Assembly (NCBI GenBank): GCA_031278135.1 | Contig: JAITKY010000139.1 | Coordinates: 1-8,115, forward strand | Direction: 5' to 3' | Source: Prevotellaceae bacterium | GTDB taxonomy: Bacteria; Bacteroidota; Bacteroidia; Bacteroidales; UBA932 | DNA: 8,115 nt | Part shown: positions 1 to 8,090 of the stretch, piece by piece | Position numbering within the stretch: the stretch's first letter is position 1 | Layout: the number at the start of each line of letters is the position of its first letter | The notes under the pieces: model-generated | What the model was told of the DNA's origin: nothing | Seen by the model: the letters and a program-made list of their open reading frames with translations, nothing else | The model's database searches: none | Translations under genes and position numbers: made by a program

Positions 1-273
1 GACATAATCCGCGATATGGCGTCGGGGAATGGGCGGCTCGACTTGTTAATGACACATAACGACAAAAAATACCCGATAGAATTGAAGATTCGTTACGGAG
101 AAAAATATATCGAAGACGGACTTGAGCAGACCGCCGGTTATATAGATCTCCATTGCTGCAACGAAGGCTGGATGGTAGTTTTCGACCGTCGTTCGACCAT
201 CAGCTGGGAGGATAAACTATATATGAAAAAGGAAACCGTAAACGGTAAAACAATTACGATAGTAGAAGTGTGA
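1..273 (+). CDS. C-terminal fragment of a PD-(D/E)XK nuclease-domain protein, probably an AAA-type ATPase (5' partial)
   Basis: The reading frame is already open at base 1 (D-I-I-R-D-M...) and ends at TGA 271-273, so the ATG at 16 is an internal Met and the gene starts outside the window. The 90 visible residues contain GRLDLL (Asp14), then YPIELKIR (Glu27, Lys29), then GLEQTAGYID and EGWMVVFDRR. The D...ExK arrangement is the core of a PD-(D/E)XK nuclease fold. This tail, ending in EGW-hydrophobic-VFDRR and SWEDK, resembles the C-terminus of Bacteroidota/Chlorobi proteins that join an N-terminal AAA-like ATPase domain to such a nuclease-like domain. The ATPase half is not visible, so that part is inference. 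The cellular role of these proteins is poorly known. gltD follows 26 bp later on the same strand, which could be read-through or chance. Confidence 0.7.
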   Translation, partial: DIIRDMASGNGRLDLLMTHNDKKYPIELKIRYGEKYIEDGLEQTAGYIDLHCCNEGWMVVFDRRSTISWEDKLYMKKETVNGKTITIVEV

Positions 274-299
274 TAGATAATTAAAAAATTAAAATAGAT

Positions 300-1727
300 A
301 TGGGTAATCCGAAAGCATTTTTGACCATTCCCCGTAAAGAAGCGGGTTACAGGCCTGTTCTTGATCGAATAGCCGATTTTGGAGAAGTAGAACAAACGTT
401 AAATTCCGAAGACAGGATGTTGCAAGCCTCGCGGTGTATGGATTGTGGAGTTCCGTTTTGTCATTGGGGCTGTCCTGTCGGCAATATAATGCCCGAATGG
501 CAAGATGCTGTATATAAAAGGAAATGGCAGGAAGCGTACAATATTTTGAATACGACAATGAACTTTCCGGAGTTTACAGGCCGAGTTTGTCCTGCCTTGT
601 GCGAAAAAAGTTGCGTACTGAAAATCAACGAAAATCCTGTGACTATTCGCGAAAACGAAGCCGCAGTTGCCGAACGCGCTTTTCAGGAAGGATATGTCGT
701 CCCTAAAATACCGAAAAAGCGTACAGGTAAACGAGTTGCGGTAATCGGATCGGGACCGTCGGGCTTGGCTGTCGCCGATATGTTGAACCGTAAAGGTCAT
801 TCCGTTACGGTGTTCGAAAAAGACGAATCTGCCGGAGGGCTTTTGCGTTTCGGTATTCCCGATTTTAAACTCAACAAAGGTATCATCGACAGACGTCTGA
901 ATGTCATGAGCATCGAAGGCGTTGAATTTAAGAACGGCGTGACTGTGGGTAAAGATATCGAAGCGAAAGAGTTGTTAGCCAGCTACGACGCTGTGTGTAT
1001 AGCAATTGGCGCGGGTAAACCGAGAGATTTACCAATCGAAGGCAGGCAATTGAAAGGAATACATTTTGCACTGGAACTCTTGCAGCAACAAAACCGGATT
1101 GTCTCCGGTGCAACCGTTCTCGAATCCGACCGTCTGATTGCCAAAGGAAAAAATGTGCTGGTCATCGGCGGAGGCGACACCGGTTCCGATTGTGTGGGAA
1201 CATCCGTGCGACACAGGGCAGCGCAGGTTACGCACATCGAAATCATGCCGAAACCGCCGGAGTTGTACAATCCCGATACTCCCTGGCCCCTCTGGCCTAA
1301 CGTGTTGAGAACGTCGAGTTCACATCTCGAAGGTTGCGAACGTCGCTGGAATCTTGCAAGCAAACGTTTCATCGGCGACATCAACGGCAATGTTACCGGT
1401 GTGGAAGTCGTTCATGTAGAGTGGACAAAGTCGTCCGACGGCAAATTGACAATGAAGGAAACGGATAAAACCGAGATTTTGAAAGCCGATATGATACTTC
1501 TGTCGATGGGGTTCGTTCATCCTGTACACGAGGGATTTCTCGAACAGTTGAACGTGAAATACGACAATCGAGGAAATGTCGCAACGACAACGCCTCATGC
1601 AACATCCGTCGATAAAGTGTTTGTTGCAGGCGACGCAACGACGGGCGCAAGTCTGGTTGTCAGGGCAATCGATTCGGGACGCAGAGCCGCCGCCGCAATC
1701 GACAACTATCTGAAACACGCAGGATAA
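300..1727 (+). CDS. gltD: Glutamate synthase (NADPH) small subunit GltD
   Basis: The 475-residue cytoplasmic flavoprotein matches the usual GltD length (about 470-490). It supplies electrons from NADPH through FAD and iron-sulfur clusters to the large subunit GltB, which converts 2-oxoglutarate and glutamine to two glutamates. The N-terminal cysteine-rich domain has Cys46, Cys49, Cys54, Cys58 and then Cys97, Cys101, Cys105. The FAD Rossmann motif VIGSGPSG is at 148-155, the NADPH-binding VIGGGDTG at 288-295, and the C-terminal flavin motif VFVAGDAT at about 440-447. The start MGNPKAFL is the typical family N-terminus. The leader is AT-rich with no Shine-Dalgarno sequence. No gltB lies on either side: the upstream neighbour is a nuclease-domain gene and the downstream one a membrane phosphatase/nuclease-family gene. 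The partner is therefore encoded elsewhere, or the protein serves another oxidoreductase of this superfamily. Identification as GltD family is firm; the exact physiological partner is not. Confidence 0.93.
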   Translation: MGNPKAFLTIPRKEAGYRPVLDRIADFGEVEQTLNSEDRMLQASRCMDCGVPFCHWGCPVGNIMPEWQDAVYKRKWQEAYNILNTTMNFPEFTGRVCPALCEKSCVLKINENPVTIRENEAAVAERAFQEGYVVPKIPKKRTGKRVAVIGSGPSGLAVADMLNRKGHSVTVFEKDESAGGLLRFGIPDFKLNKGIIDRRLNVMSIEGVEFKNGVTVGKDIEAKELLASYDAVCIAIGAGKPRDLPIEGRQLKGIHFALELLQQQNRIVSGATVLESDRLIAKGKNVLVIGGGDTGSDCVGTSVRHRAAQVTHIEIMPKPPELYNPDTPWPLWPNVLRTSSSHLEGCERRWNLASKRFIGDINGNVTGVEVVHVEWTKSSDGKLTMKETDKTEILKADMILLSMGFVHPVHEGFLEQLNVKYDNRGNVATTTPHATSVDKVFVAGDATTGASLVVRAIDSGRRAAAAIDNYLKHAG

Positions 1728-1744
1728 TGTAAATATGTTAAGTA

Positions 1745-2821
1745 TTGAAACCGTTTATTAAAATATTGAGCGTCGTGCTGAAAATCGTTAGCATTGCATC
1801 TGTTGCAGCATTGTTTTTGTGCTTTTTATCGGTATATATCAGTCCTGCAAAAATCTGGATTCTTGCTTATTTTGGGCTGCTTTTCCAACTGTTTTTTTTT
1901 ATAAACGCCGTGATGCTGATATTCTGGATTATCAGGTGGAAAAAGCGGTTTATCATACTACATATCATCGCTTTTGTACCGACGATTTTCTTTTCGGGAT
2001 ACTTTTTCAGACCTTTCGGCGGAGGAAAAGATGTCGATACGGGGGCAGAGAATATCAAATTGCTGTCGTACAACCTGCAAGGGTTCCGAATCCCTTATCA
2101 GAAAAACACTACACAGGAACAAATAGCGGATTTTATCAACAGCGAAAACCCGGATATAATTTGTTTACAGGAGTTTTATACCAACGACAAGGTCACGGAA
2201 GAACTGTTCGCTGCATTACTCGACAAATATAAATACCATGCTGTCTTTTACAGTATTAAACGAAAAAACAGTTCTTATGGCGTAGTGACATTCAGCCGTT
2301 ATCCCATCAATATGACGCTCGAAATCCCGTTCGAAAACACGGCAAACGCTGCCATGTACACCGATATAGATGTCAATGACAAGATTATCCGGGTCTATAA
2401 CGTTCATCTGCAATCGATAAAACTGAATATCAACAAACTGTTTTCGGGAAAAAATAACCGAATTGACGAAATCGAAGAGGTCTCGTCACGCCTCAAAACC
2501 GCATTCATCAAACGTGCCGGACAAGTCGATATCATGGCTAAACATATCGACGCATCGCCGTATTCGGTGATAATTTGTGGTGATTTCAACGATACGCCCA
2601 TGTCGTACACTTACAACAAACTCAAAGGAAACAGATTGGATTCCTTCTGCGAAGCCGGAAAAGGTATGCCTTCGACTTACCGATTATCCGTCGTCCCATT
2701 TGTCCGGATCGATTATATCCTGCACGATAAAAACATGAAATCACTGACTTACACCGTTCACCAAATCAATTATTCCGACCATTTCCCAGTTTCATCCATC
2801 GTGAGTCTATCCACAAATTAA
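1745..2821 (+). CDS. Membrane-anchored endonuclease/exonuclease/phosphatase (EEP) family protein
   Basis: The 358-residue protein has three hydrophobic helices (about 11-31, 37-62, 69-88) followed by a complete EEP (DNase I-like) domain. Visible motifs are LLSYNLQGF (Asn110), DIICLQEF (Glu143), VYNVHLQS (His221), VIICGDFND (Asp280, Asn282), RIDYIL (Asp323) and the terminal SDHFPV (Asp345, His346). These are the metal and phosphoester-cleaving residues of the fold, so the enzyme is probably active. The substrate cannot be told: the family includes nucleases, phosphoinositide and sphingomyelin phosphodiesterases. By the positive-inside rule and domain order the catalytic domain may lie on the periplasmic side, but this is inference. 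TTG 1745 is chosen as start because stop codons precede it in frame at 1739 and 1730, an upstream ATG at 1735 is out of frame, and the next in-frame Met (residue 57) would destroy the membrane segments. The gap to gltD is 17 bp, suggesting one transcript. Confidence 0.85.
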   Translation: MKPFIKILSVVLKIVSIASVAALFLCFLSVYISPAKIWILAYFGLLFQLFFFINAVMLIFWIIRWKKRFIILHIIAFVPTIFFSGYFFRPFGGGKDVDTGAENIKLLSYNLQGFRIPYQKNTTQEQIADFINSENPDIICLQEFYTNDKVTEELFAALLDKYKYHAVFYSIKRKNSSYGVVTFSRYPINMTLEIPFENTANAAMYTDIDVNDKIIRVYNVHLQSIKLNINKLFSGKNNRIDEIEEVSSRLKTAFIKRAGQVDIMAKHIDASPYSVIICGDFNDTPMSYTYNKLKGNRLDSFCEAGKGMPSTYRLSVVPFVRIDYILHDKNMKSLTYTVHQINYSDHFPVSSIVSLSTN

Positions 2822-3015
2822 CACAAATGATCTTTCGAAGTTTTTTATCCGGTAGAGCGGAGAGATAGATACCCCGTATTGGGTATTCCCTCCCCTCCCT
2901 CTCATAAAATAAAACCGTATGTACAGTTTTCCCGTATACGGCAAAAAGCGACGGATATTTCTCCCCTAACGGGTTTCATTTATCTATAAACGGGTTTCGC
3001 TGCTATAGATATACA

Positions 3016-3030
3016 AATGCCTTCGGCATT
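3016..3030. repeat. Short perfect hairpin AATGCC-TTC-GGCATT
   Basis: This is a six-bp perfect stem with a three-base loop. On the + strand it is followed by GATTTTAT and on the - strand by TGTAT, so neither side has a strong T-run. It could act as a weak bidirectional terminator or mRNA 3'-end stabiliser between the converging transcripts, but the sequence alone does not decide this. Confidence 0.4.
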
Positions 3031-3109
3031 GATTTTATATGATGATATTAGCCCGCGAACTGGCGCTCAGGCTGTCTGCATGCCGGCATACATGCTGTCT
3101 GCGCAGGGT

Positions 3110-3127
3110 ATAAAATCCACTCGGATT
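3110..3127 (-). terminator. Candidate terminator behind the barrel gene
   Basis: Read on the - strand, 11 bases past the barrel stop codon, there is a stem AATCC / GGATT (3127-3123 and 3118-3114) with the four-base loop GAGT, running directly into TTTTAT. The stem is only five bp with two GC pairs and the T-run is short, so termination here is plausible but weak. Its position, directly after the last gene of the mutA-mutB-barrel unit, is the main support. Confidence 0.33.
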
Positions 3128-3138
3128 GAATGTCTGTC

Positions 3139-3678
3139 TTAGAATTTATAAGCGACACCTATGCTAATCAGTGAAACATTGTTACCTATTTCCGACATAA
3201 TCGCAAAATTATCTGTCAAATAGTAACGTGCTCCCACATAATATCCCCACACAGGTTCGTTTATAGCATAGTCGCTGTTTCCCGAAACAATCTTATAACC
3301 GATGAGCAAACCGGCATAAGTATCCAGTTTGTCAATAAATTGATAATGAAATGCTCCTCTTATTCCGAATATCAGGTTTGAATATTTGTACAACTTCAAA
3401 TACAAATCGTAGTATTTCGTTCCGATATAGCTTACATCCACTCCTGCGCCTATCGACGCTTTTCCATCTATCAGTCCGTCAACTATTCCATATTCTCCGG
3501 TGAACGAGATTGGAGGAAATGTTGTTTTCCAGCCATTTCCGGTATATATGGTATTGACAAATCCTAAACTTGCATTAACGACTTTATCGTCTTTGACAAA
3601 AGCCATATCCATATTCTGTGCAAATGAAACCTGCGATAATGTCCAAAATGCAATAATTGTAACAAAAAATCTCTTCAT
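3139..3678 (-). CDS. Small outer-membrane beta-barrel protein, function unknown
   Basis: The 179-residue protein has a clear signal peptide (MKRFF, hydrophobic core, SFA before QN, predicted cleavage after Ala20). The mature part alternates aromatic and small residues, with Gly-rich turns typical of amphipathic strands: ASLGFVNTIY, ASIGAGVDVSYIG, LIFGIRGAFHYQF, YAGLLIGYKI, WGYYVGARYYL, SLISIGVAYKF. It ends in phenylalanine, the usual C-terminal signal for barrel assembly. The size suggests an eight-stranded barrel of about 160 residues. No plug, OmpA-like peptidoglycan domain or SusC/SusD feature is present. It starts 16 bp after mutB on the same strand with no convincing terminator between them, so it is probably the last gene of the mutase transcript. 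I do not recognise a specific family, and its relation to the mutase is unknown. Confidence is high for an outer-membrane barrel and low for any role. Confidence 0.75.
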   Translation of the reverse strand: MKRFFVTIIAFWTLSQVSFAQNMDMAFVKDDKVVNASLGFVNTIYTGNGWKTTFPPISFTGEYGIVDGLIDGKASIGAGVDVSYIGTKYYDLYLKLYKYSNLIFGIRGAFHYQFIDKLDTYAGLLIGYKIVSGNSDYAINEPVWGYYVGARYYLTDNFAIMSEIGNNVSLISIGVAYKF

Positions 3679-3694
3679 ATAAATACTGTTATTT

Positions 3695-5824
3695 TTATTC
3701 CATCAACATCAATTCCAACATTTTGACGGCTGCTGTTGAAACCGGCGTGCCTGGTCCGAATATTGCCGCTGCGCCCGAATCGTAAAGAAATTTGTAGTCC
3801 TGTGCCGGAATCACTCCGCCGACAATGACCAGAATATCTTCGCGACCGAGTTTTTTCAACTCGTCCAAGATCTGTGGAACCAGAGTCTTGTGACCAGCGG
3901 CGAGCGACGATACGCCTACCACATGCACATCATTTTCGACTGCCTGTTTTGCTGCCTCGGCTGGCGTCTGGAACAGCGGTCCCATATCGACGTCGAAACC
4001 GATGTCGGCATAACCTGTTGCGACAACTTTTGCCCCACGGTCATGACCATCCTGACCTAACTTTGCAATCATAATACGCGGTTGGCGACCTTCTTTTTTA
4101 GCAAATTCGGATGCCAGATTGCGGGCTTTTTCGAAATTCGAATCATTTTTTGATTCTGCTGAATATATTCCTGAGTTCATACGTATAATTGCTTGATAAC
4201 GACCTACTATTTTTTCACAGGCATCTGAAATTTCGCCTAAGGAAGCGCGTCGTTGAGCAGCGACGACCGCCAACTCCAACAAGTTTCCCGATTTTGTTTC
4301 AACTGCCTTTGTTATATCTGCTAAAGCGGCTTGCACATCTGCTTCGTTGCGAGTTGCCTTCAACTGTTGCAGACGTTTGATCTGTGCTTCACGCACAGCG
4401 GTATTGTCCACGTCGAGAATGTCGATGGGATCTTCTTTTTCGAGACGGTATTTGTTGATACCGATAATCGTGTCCTGACCGGAATCGATACGCGCCTGTT
4501 TACGTGCGGCAGCTTCTTCGATCCGGAGTTTTGGGATACCCGTTTCGATAGCCTTTGCCATGCCGCCGAGTTTCTCGATTTCCTGAATATGTTCCCACCC
4601 GCGTTGCGCCAGCGCTTTGGTCATACTTTCAACATAATACGAACCTGCCCACGGATCAACCGAACGGCAAATATTTGTTTCTTCCTGCAAGTATATCTGT
4701 GTGTTACGGGCGATACGGGCAGAGAAATCGGTAGGCAATGCGATAGCCTCGTCAAGAGCGTTGGTATGAAGCGACTGTGTGTGTCCCAGAGCCGCCGCCA
4801 TTGCTTCGATACATGTACGCGCTACGTTGTTGAACGGGTCTTGCTCTGTCAAACTCCATCCGGAAGTCTGCGAGTGAGTACGTAACGACATTGATTTCGG
4901 ATTTTTCGGCTCAAATGTTTTGACAATCTTAGCCCAAAGCATACGGGCTGCCCTCATTTTCGATATTTCCATGAAATGATTCATTCCCACTGCCCAAAAA
5001 AACGATAGACGCGGAGCAAATTCGTCAACAGTCATACCGGCATTCACTCCTGTGCGCAGATATTCAAGCCCATCGGCGAGAGTGTAAGCCATTTCGATAT
5101 CGCAAGTTGCGCCTGCTTCCTGCATGTGATAGCCCGAAATGGAGATCGAATTAAATTTCGGCATATTTTGAGCGGTGTACGAAAAAATATCTCCGATTAT
5201 TCGCATCGAAAATTCCGGCGGATAGATATATGTGTTACGAACCATAAATTCTTTCAGGATATCGTTTTGGATTGTTCCGCTAAGTTGTTCCAGAGTACAG
5301 CCTTGTTCCAGACCTGCAACGATATAGAACGCCAGAACGGGCAATACGGCGCCGTTCATTGTCATCGACACCGACATTTTGTCTAACGGAATCTGATTGA
5401 AGAGGATCTTCATGTCTTCGACACTGCAAATAGAAACACCCGCTTTACCAACGTCGCCGACAACACGCGGATGATCGGCATCGTAACCGCGGTGAGTAGC
5501 AAGGTCGAACGCTACGGAGAGTCCTTTCTGTCCTGCAGCCAGATTACGGCGATAGAAAGCGTTTGATTCTTCGGCGGTCGAAAATCCGGCATACTGCCTG
5601 ACTGTCCATGGTCGCATGACGTACATTGTGCTGTAAGGTCCTCGCAAATAGGGCGGTAATCCGGCGGCATAGCTCAGATGTTCCATTCCTTCGAGGGTTT
5701 CGGCGCTGTAGATATTTTTGACGTGAATCTGTTCGGGCGTCATGAATCCCGATTGTGTTTTTCCGCAACATCCGGCGGTTTGAACCGGATTGTCGAATGA
5801 TATATTTGTAAATTTCGGTCTCAT
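3695..5824 (-). CDS. mutB: Methylmalonyl-CoA mutase large (catalytic) subunit MutB
   Basis: The 709-residue cytoplasmic enzyme interconverts succinyl-CoA and (R)-methylmalonyl-CoA with adenosylcobalamin, as a heterodimer with MutA. The N-terminal TIM barrel (about 40-420) includes [31 protein letters not shown] and [10 protein letters not shown]. The C-terminal cobalamin-binding domain (about 580-709) has the base-off motif DGHDRG (Asp592, His594, Gly597), His594 being the expected lower cobalt ligand. Relative to the Propionibacterium enzyme, from memory of its numbering, Tyr89, Arg207, Tyr243 and His244 correspond at a constant offset to Tyr78, Arg196, Tyr232 and His233. The Tyr/Arg pair argues for methylmalonyl-CoA rather than isobutyryl-CoA mutase. 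Length matches the Bacteroides type (about 715). It starts 4 bp after the mutA stop, implying translational coupling. An unusual feature is a GCCGKT sequence near the N-terminus (Cys19-Cys20), whose meaning is unclear. In Bacteroidales the enzyme runs towards methylmalonyl-CoA for propionate formation. Confidence 0.97.
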   Translation of the reverse strand: MRPKFTNISFDNPVQTAGCCGKTQSGFMTPEQIHVKNIYSAETLEGMEHLSYAAGLPPYLRGPYSTMYVMRPWTVRQYAGFSTAEESNAFYRRNLAAGQKGLSVAFDLATHRGYDADHPRVVGDVGKAGVSICSVEDMKILFNQIPLDKMSVSMTMNGAVLPVLAFYIVAGLEQGCTLEQLSGTIQNDILKEFMVRNTYIYPPEFSMRIIGDIFSYTAQNMPKFNSISISGYHMQEAGATCDIEMAYTLADGLEYLRTGVNAGMTVDEFAPRLSFFWAVGMNHFMEISKMRAARMLWAKIVKTFEPKNPKSMSLRTHSQTSGWSLTEQDPFNNVARTCIEAMAAALGHTQSLHTNALDEAIALPTDFSARIARNTQIYLQEETNICRSVDPWAGSYYVESMTKALAQRGWEHIQEIEKLGGMAKAIETGIPKLRIEEAAARKQARIDSGQDTIIGINKYRLEKEDPIDILDVDNTAVREAQIKRLQQLKATRNEADVQAALADITKAVETKSGNLLELAVVAAQRRASLGEISDACEKIVGRYQAIIRMNSGIYSAESKNDSNFEKARNLASEFAKKEGRQPRIMIAKLGQDGHDRGAKVVATGYADIGFDVDMGPLFQTPAEAAKQAVENDVHVVGVSSLAAGHKTLVPQILDELKKLGREDILVIVGGVIPAQDYKFLYDSGAAAIFGPGTPVSTAAVKMLELMLME

Positions 5825-5828
5825 CTTC

Positions 5829-7706
5829 TTATTTAATATCTAATTCTTGTTGATATGCTTTTAATGTTTCCAAAACGTTGGATTTGACGTTTATAAAATG
5901 ATTGATGCCTTTCGCTTCCAAATCGGGACGACAAACGGGATCGCCGGCGACTACAACGATAGCCCGTCCTGCAATCTTTTCGTTGATAACGGGAACAGCC
6001 TCTGCGTATTCATCGTCGGAACTGCACGCAACGACTATAGCCGCTCCGGCTTGCAACGCCGCTTCGACGCCTTCGCCAATATCGGCAAAACGGTTGTTGT
6101 CCTGCACTTCGAAACCCGCAACAGCAAAGAAATTGCACGAAAACTGCGCTCTCGCTCTGCACATCGACAAGTTTCCGTAAGTGAGCATGAAAGCCACAGG
6201 AACTTTGCCCTGCTTTTCAGTTTTCATCCTCAATTTTTCGAACGCCTCCGCTCCTCGATATAATTTAACCGGATCGACGATTGTTTCGATTTCGTGTTTA
6301 TCGGCTTTATCGCTACAGCGATAGCATGATGCAGATGTTTGTTGTTCGAGGATTTTTTTATCTAACTTTTCGGTGAAATTGGGATACTGATTTGTTCCGA
6401 GCAGAATATCGCGACGTGTAGCGATGTTCAAATCTTTTCTCTGTGTTGTCGCTTTGACAAGTCCCTGAATAAAACCCTCTTTCAGTGCAGCGATATATCC
6501 GCCTTTTTCTTCGATTTCGACAAAAAGTTTCCACGCTTCGCCGGCGATTGATGCGGTCAGGCTTTCGATATAGTATGAACCCGCCGAAGGGTCGGTAACA
6601 CGATCTAAATAAGCCTCTTCTTTGAGTAACAATTGAACGTTGCGGGCTATGCGCGTCGAAAATTCGTCTCTTGAAGCGTAAGGAGTATTGAATGGTGTAA
6701 CTTCCAACGAATCAACGCCTGCCAATGCCGCCGACATCGCTTCTGTCGTGCCTCGCAACATATTGACATACGGGTCGTAGATTGTTTGATTCCATTCGGA
6801 TGTTACGGCATGTATTTTTACTCCCGCAGCCGAATCCGAACCGCCATAATTTTTAACAACTTGCGACCAAAGCATACGAGCCGCTCTGAATTTTGCTATT
6901 TCCATGAAATAATTGGGACCCACAGCAAAGGTAAATCTTATACGCGAGGCTATTTCATCTATGCCCAATCCCAAATCGGTGAGTTGCGACAAATATTCGC
7001 TGCCCATCGACAAACCAAATGCAAGTTCCTGAACTATTGTCGAACCGGCATTGTGATAGATGTAAGGACTGACACCGATAACCCGGTATTTTGGCAAAAC
7101 TTTGCTCGTTTCGATCAACGATTTTGCGGTTGTGAAGGCGGTTTCGTCGCAGAAATTGCCTTCGAGCGTCAATCTTCGCAGCGGGTCGTAGTCGATAGAG
7201 CCTTCGATAGAGTTAACGTCCCAATTTTCGGCTTTTACTTTTGCAACAACTTGTTGCAGGGTTTTCAGCGCTCCCTTACAGCAGGGTCTGAAATTTGTTT
7301 CGATGTACGGAAATGCAATGTCTTTAGTCAGAACATTGAAATCATCGTCGGACAACCCTTCGCCTTTGACTCTGTAAGTTATCGAATCGACGCCTTTCAT
7401 CAAAATCGAAAGTATCAGACTGTTATCTACAGAAACACCTCTGCTGTCGGGTTCGATTGTCTGCGACACTTTCCAATCGTTGTCACGACGCACGCCCCTA
7501 ACGTATGGAAAAACTCCCGGAGCATATTTCAAATGCTGTAAATCAGCAATGTCTGCTGCGGTGTAAAACGGACGAACATTGAAACCTTCAGGCGTTTTCC
7601 AAACTAATTTTTTGTCGTAGTCAGCACCTTTCAAATCTTTTACAATCACCTCTTTCCACTGTTCTGCCGTTATAGATGGAAATTCGGCAAATAAACTTTG
7701 ATTCAT
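5829..7706 (-). CDS. mutA: Methylmalonyl-CoA mutase small subunit MutA
   Basis: The 625-residue partner of MutB has the same two-domain plan. The TIM-barrel part shows [59 protein letters not shown] and [10 protein letters not shown]. In the C-terminal Rossmann-like domain (about 500-625) the cobalamin motif DxHxxG is absent: the equivalent place reads [13 protein letters not shown]. That is normal for MutA, which binds no cofactor and has a structural role. I place the start at ATG 7706. A TTG at 7733 is in frame and would add nine residues, but the predicted transcript begins only about 5 bases before it, and [10 protein letters not shown] is a more natural N-terminus. A CxxC pair (Cys461, Cys464) lies in the linker between the domains. 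The gene is first in a unit with mutB (4-bp gap) and a barrel gene. Confidence 0.95.
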   Translation of the reverse strand: MNQSLFAEFPSITAEQWKEVIVKDLKGADYDKKLVWKTPEGFNVRPFYTAADIADLQHLKYAPGVFPYVRGVRRDNDWKVSQTIEPDSRGVSVDNSLILSILMKGVDSITYRVKGEGLSDDDFNVLTKDIAFPYIETNFRPCCKGALKTLQQVVAKVKAENWDVNSIEGSIDYDPLRRLTLEGNFCDETAFTTAKSLIETSKVLPKYRVIGVSPYIYHNAGSTIVQELAFGLSMGSEYLSQLTDLGLGIDEIASRIRFTFAVGPNYFMEIAKFRAARMLWSQVVKNYGGSDSAAGVKIHAVTSEWNQTIYDPYVNMLRGTTEAMSAALAGVDSLEVTPFNTPYASRDEFSTRIARNVQLLLKEEAYLDRVTDPSAGSYYIESLTASIAGEAWKLFVEIEEKGGYIAALKEGFIQGLVKATTQRKDLNIATRRDILLGTNQYPNFTEKLDKKILEQQTSASCYRCSDKADKHEIETIVDPVKLYRGAEAFEKLRMKTEKQGKVPVAFMLTYGNLSMCRARAQFSCNFFAVAGFEVQDNNRFADIGEGVEAALQAGAAIVVACSSDDEYAEAVPVINEKIAGRAIVVVAGDPVCRPDLEAKGINHFINVKSNVLETLKAYQQELDIK

Positions 7707-7734
7707 ATTCAAAATTCTACTTATTTTTAACAAT

Positions 7735-7748
7735 TTTGCGGGCGCAAA
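7735..7748. promoter_or_regulatory. Inverted repeat TTTGCG-GG-CGCAAA at the mutA start site
   Basis: Perfect six-base arms (7735-7740 and 7743-7748) with a two-base centre. One arm overlaps the TTTG of the proposed -7 box and the other lies in the first transcribed bases. It could be an operator for a dimeric regulator. It could equally be chance, because TTTGCG follows -7 boxes often in Bacteroidota promoters. Confidence 0.3.
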
Positions 7749-7774
7749 GGTAATAAAAAAAACTTATGTGCAAA
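7745..7774 (-). promoter_or_regulatory. Bacteroidota-type promoter of the mutA-mutB unit
   Basis: On the - strand a -33 TTTG (7774-7771) is followed after 18 bases by TACCTTTG (7752-7745), an exact fit to the -7 consensus TAnnTTTG of Bacteroidota housekeeping promoters. The spacer holds an A/T-rich run. Transcription should start around 7737-7742, giving a leader of about 30 bases before ATG 7706, which supports that start over the upstream TTG. Bases 7775-7811 upstream show nothing further that I can name. Confidence 0.75.
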
Positions 7775-7811
7775 TAGATCTCATATATTCTTAGGTGTAC
7801 GACAAAATTCC

Positions 7812-7851
7812 CTTTTTATCCATAGATTAGTGAATATCTGTGGATAAAAAG
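7812..7851. repeat. Boundary hairpin: inverted partial copy of the array motif
   Basis: The arm 7812-7827 (CTTTTTATCCATAGAT) pairs with 7836-7851 (ATCTGTGGATAAAAAG) over 16 positions with one mismatch (a G-U pair if read as RNA) and an eight-base loop. The right arm is the start of the first array copy. The left arm is therefore an inverted, slightly diverged piece of the same motif marking the edge of the array, about 60 bases upstream of the mutA promoter. Confidence 0.8.
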
Positions 7852-8090
7852 AGGATATGATCCACAGATTTACACAGATTTACACAGATGAATCAAATCT
7901 GTGAACATCTGTAGACATCTGTGGATAAAAAGAGGATATGATCCACAGATTTACACAGATTTACACAGATGAATCAAATCTGTGAACATCTGTGGACATC
8001 TGTGGATAAAAAGAGAATATGATCCACAGATTTACACAGATTTACACAGATGAATCAAATCTGTGAACATCTGTGGACATCTGTGGATAA
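7816..8090 (-). other. Phased DnaA-box-like 9-mers within the array
   Basis: The exact 9-mer TTATCCACA, the consensus DnaA box, occurs on the - strand at 7839-7847, 7920-7928, 8001-8009 and 8082-8090, once per 81-bp unit. A one-mismatch form TTATCCATA lies on the + strand at 7816-7824. The opposite hairpin shoulder TGATCCACA (first at 7858-7866) also differs by one base. The match is direct; binding of DnaA is inference, because the same bases are part of the hairpin shoulder and may be there for that reason. Confidence 0.35.

Larger units (their letters stand above)
2822..3138. other. Convergent intergenic region with short repeats, no gene seen
   Basis: This 317-bp stretch separates the 3' ends of the EEP gene (+) and the barrel gene (-). 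I see no coding frame with a recognisable product and no tRNA or rRNA. It holds a small stem CTT/AAG (2832-2840) followed by six T (2841-2846), which could be a weak + strand terminator. It also holds the palindrome CCGTATACGG (2932-2941), a direct repeat AACGGGTTTC (2968-2977 and 2989-2998), and an inverted pair TATCTATA/TATAGATA (2981-2988 and 3004-3011, 15-nt loop). A triloop hairpin lies at 3016-3030. The palindrome ATGCCGGCAT (3080-3089) sits between direct repeats GCTGTCTGC (3071-3079 and 3094-3102). The patch 3050-3106 is visibly more GC-rich than its surroundings. Confidence 0.6.

Noticed and set aside
16..273. An 85-residue stand-alone small gene starting at ATG 16
   Set aside because: The frame is open back to base 1 and the residues match the interior of a nuclease-like domain, so it is the end of a longer gene.
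983..1390. A 135-codon open frame on the - strand inside gltD
   Set aside because: Shadow of gltD; the + strand frame contains the NADPH motif and family-conserved residues over this whole stretch.
4331..4885. A 184-codon open frame on the + strand inside mutB
   Set aside because: Antisense to strongly conserved mutB sequence, with no motif, signal peptide or leader of its own.
6786..7541. A 251-codon open frame on the + strand inside mutA
   Set aside because: It lies entirely antisense to the well-supported mutA. Its translation is rich in Phe, Arg and Cys without any recognisable motif, as expected from the mirror of the gene's codon usage.
7707..7733. N-terminal extension of MutA from TTG 7733
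   Set aside because: The proposed promoter would leave only about five transcribed bases before this TTG, and the ATG at 7706 gives a typical MutA N-terminus.
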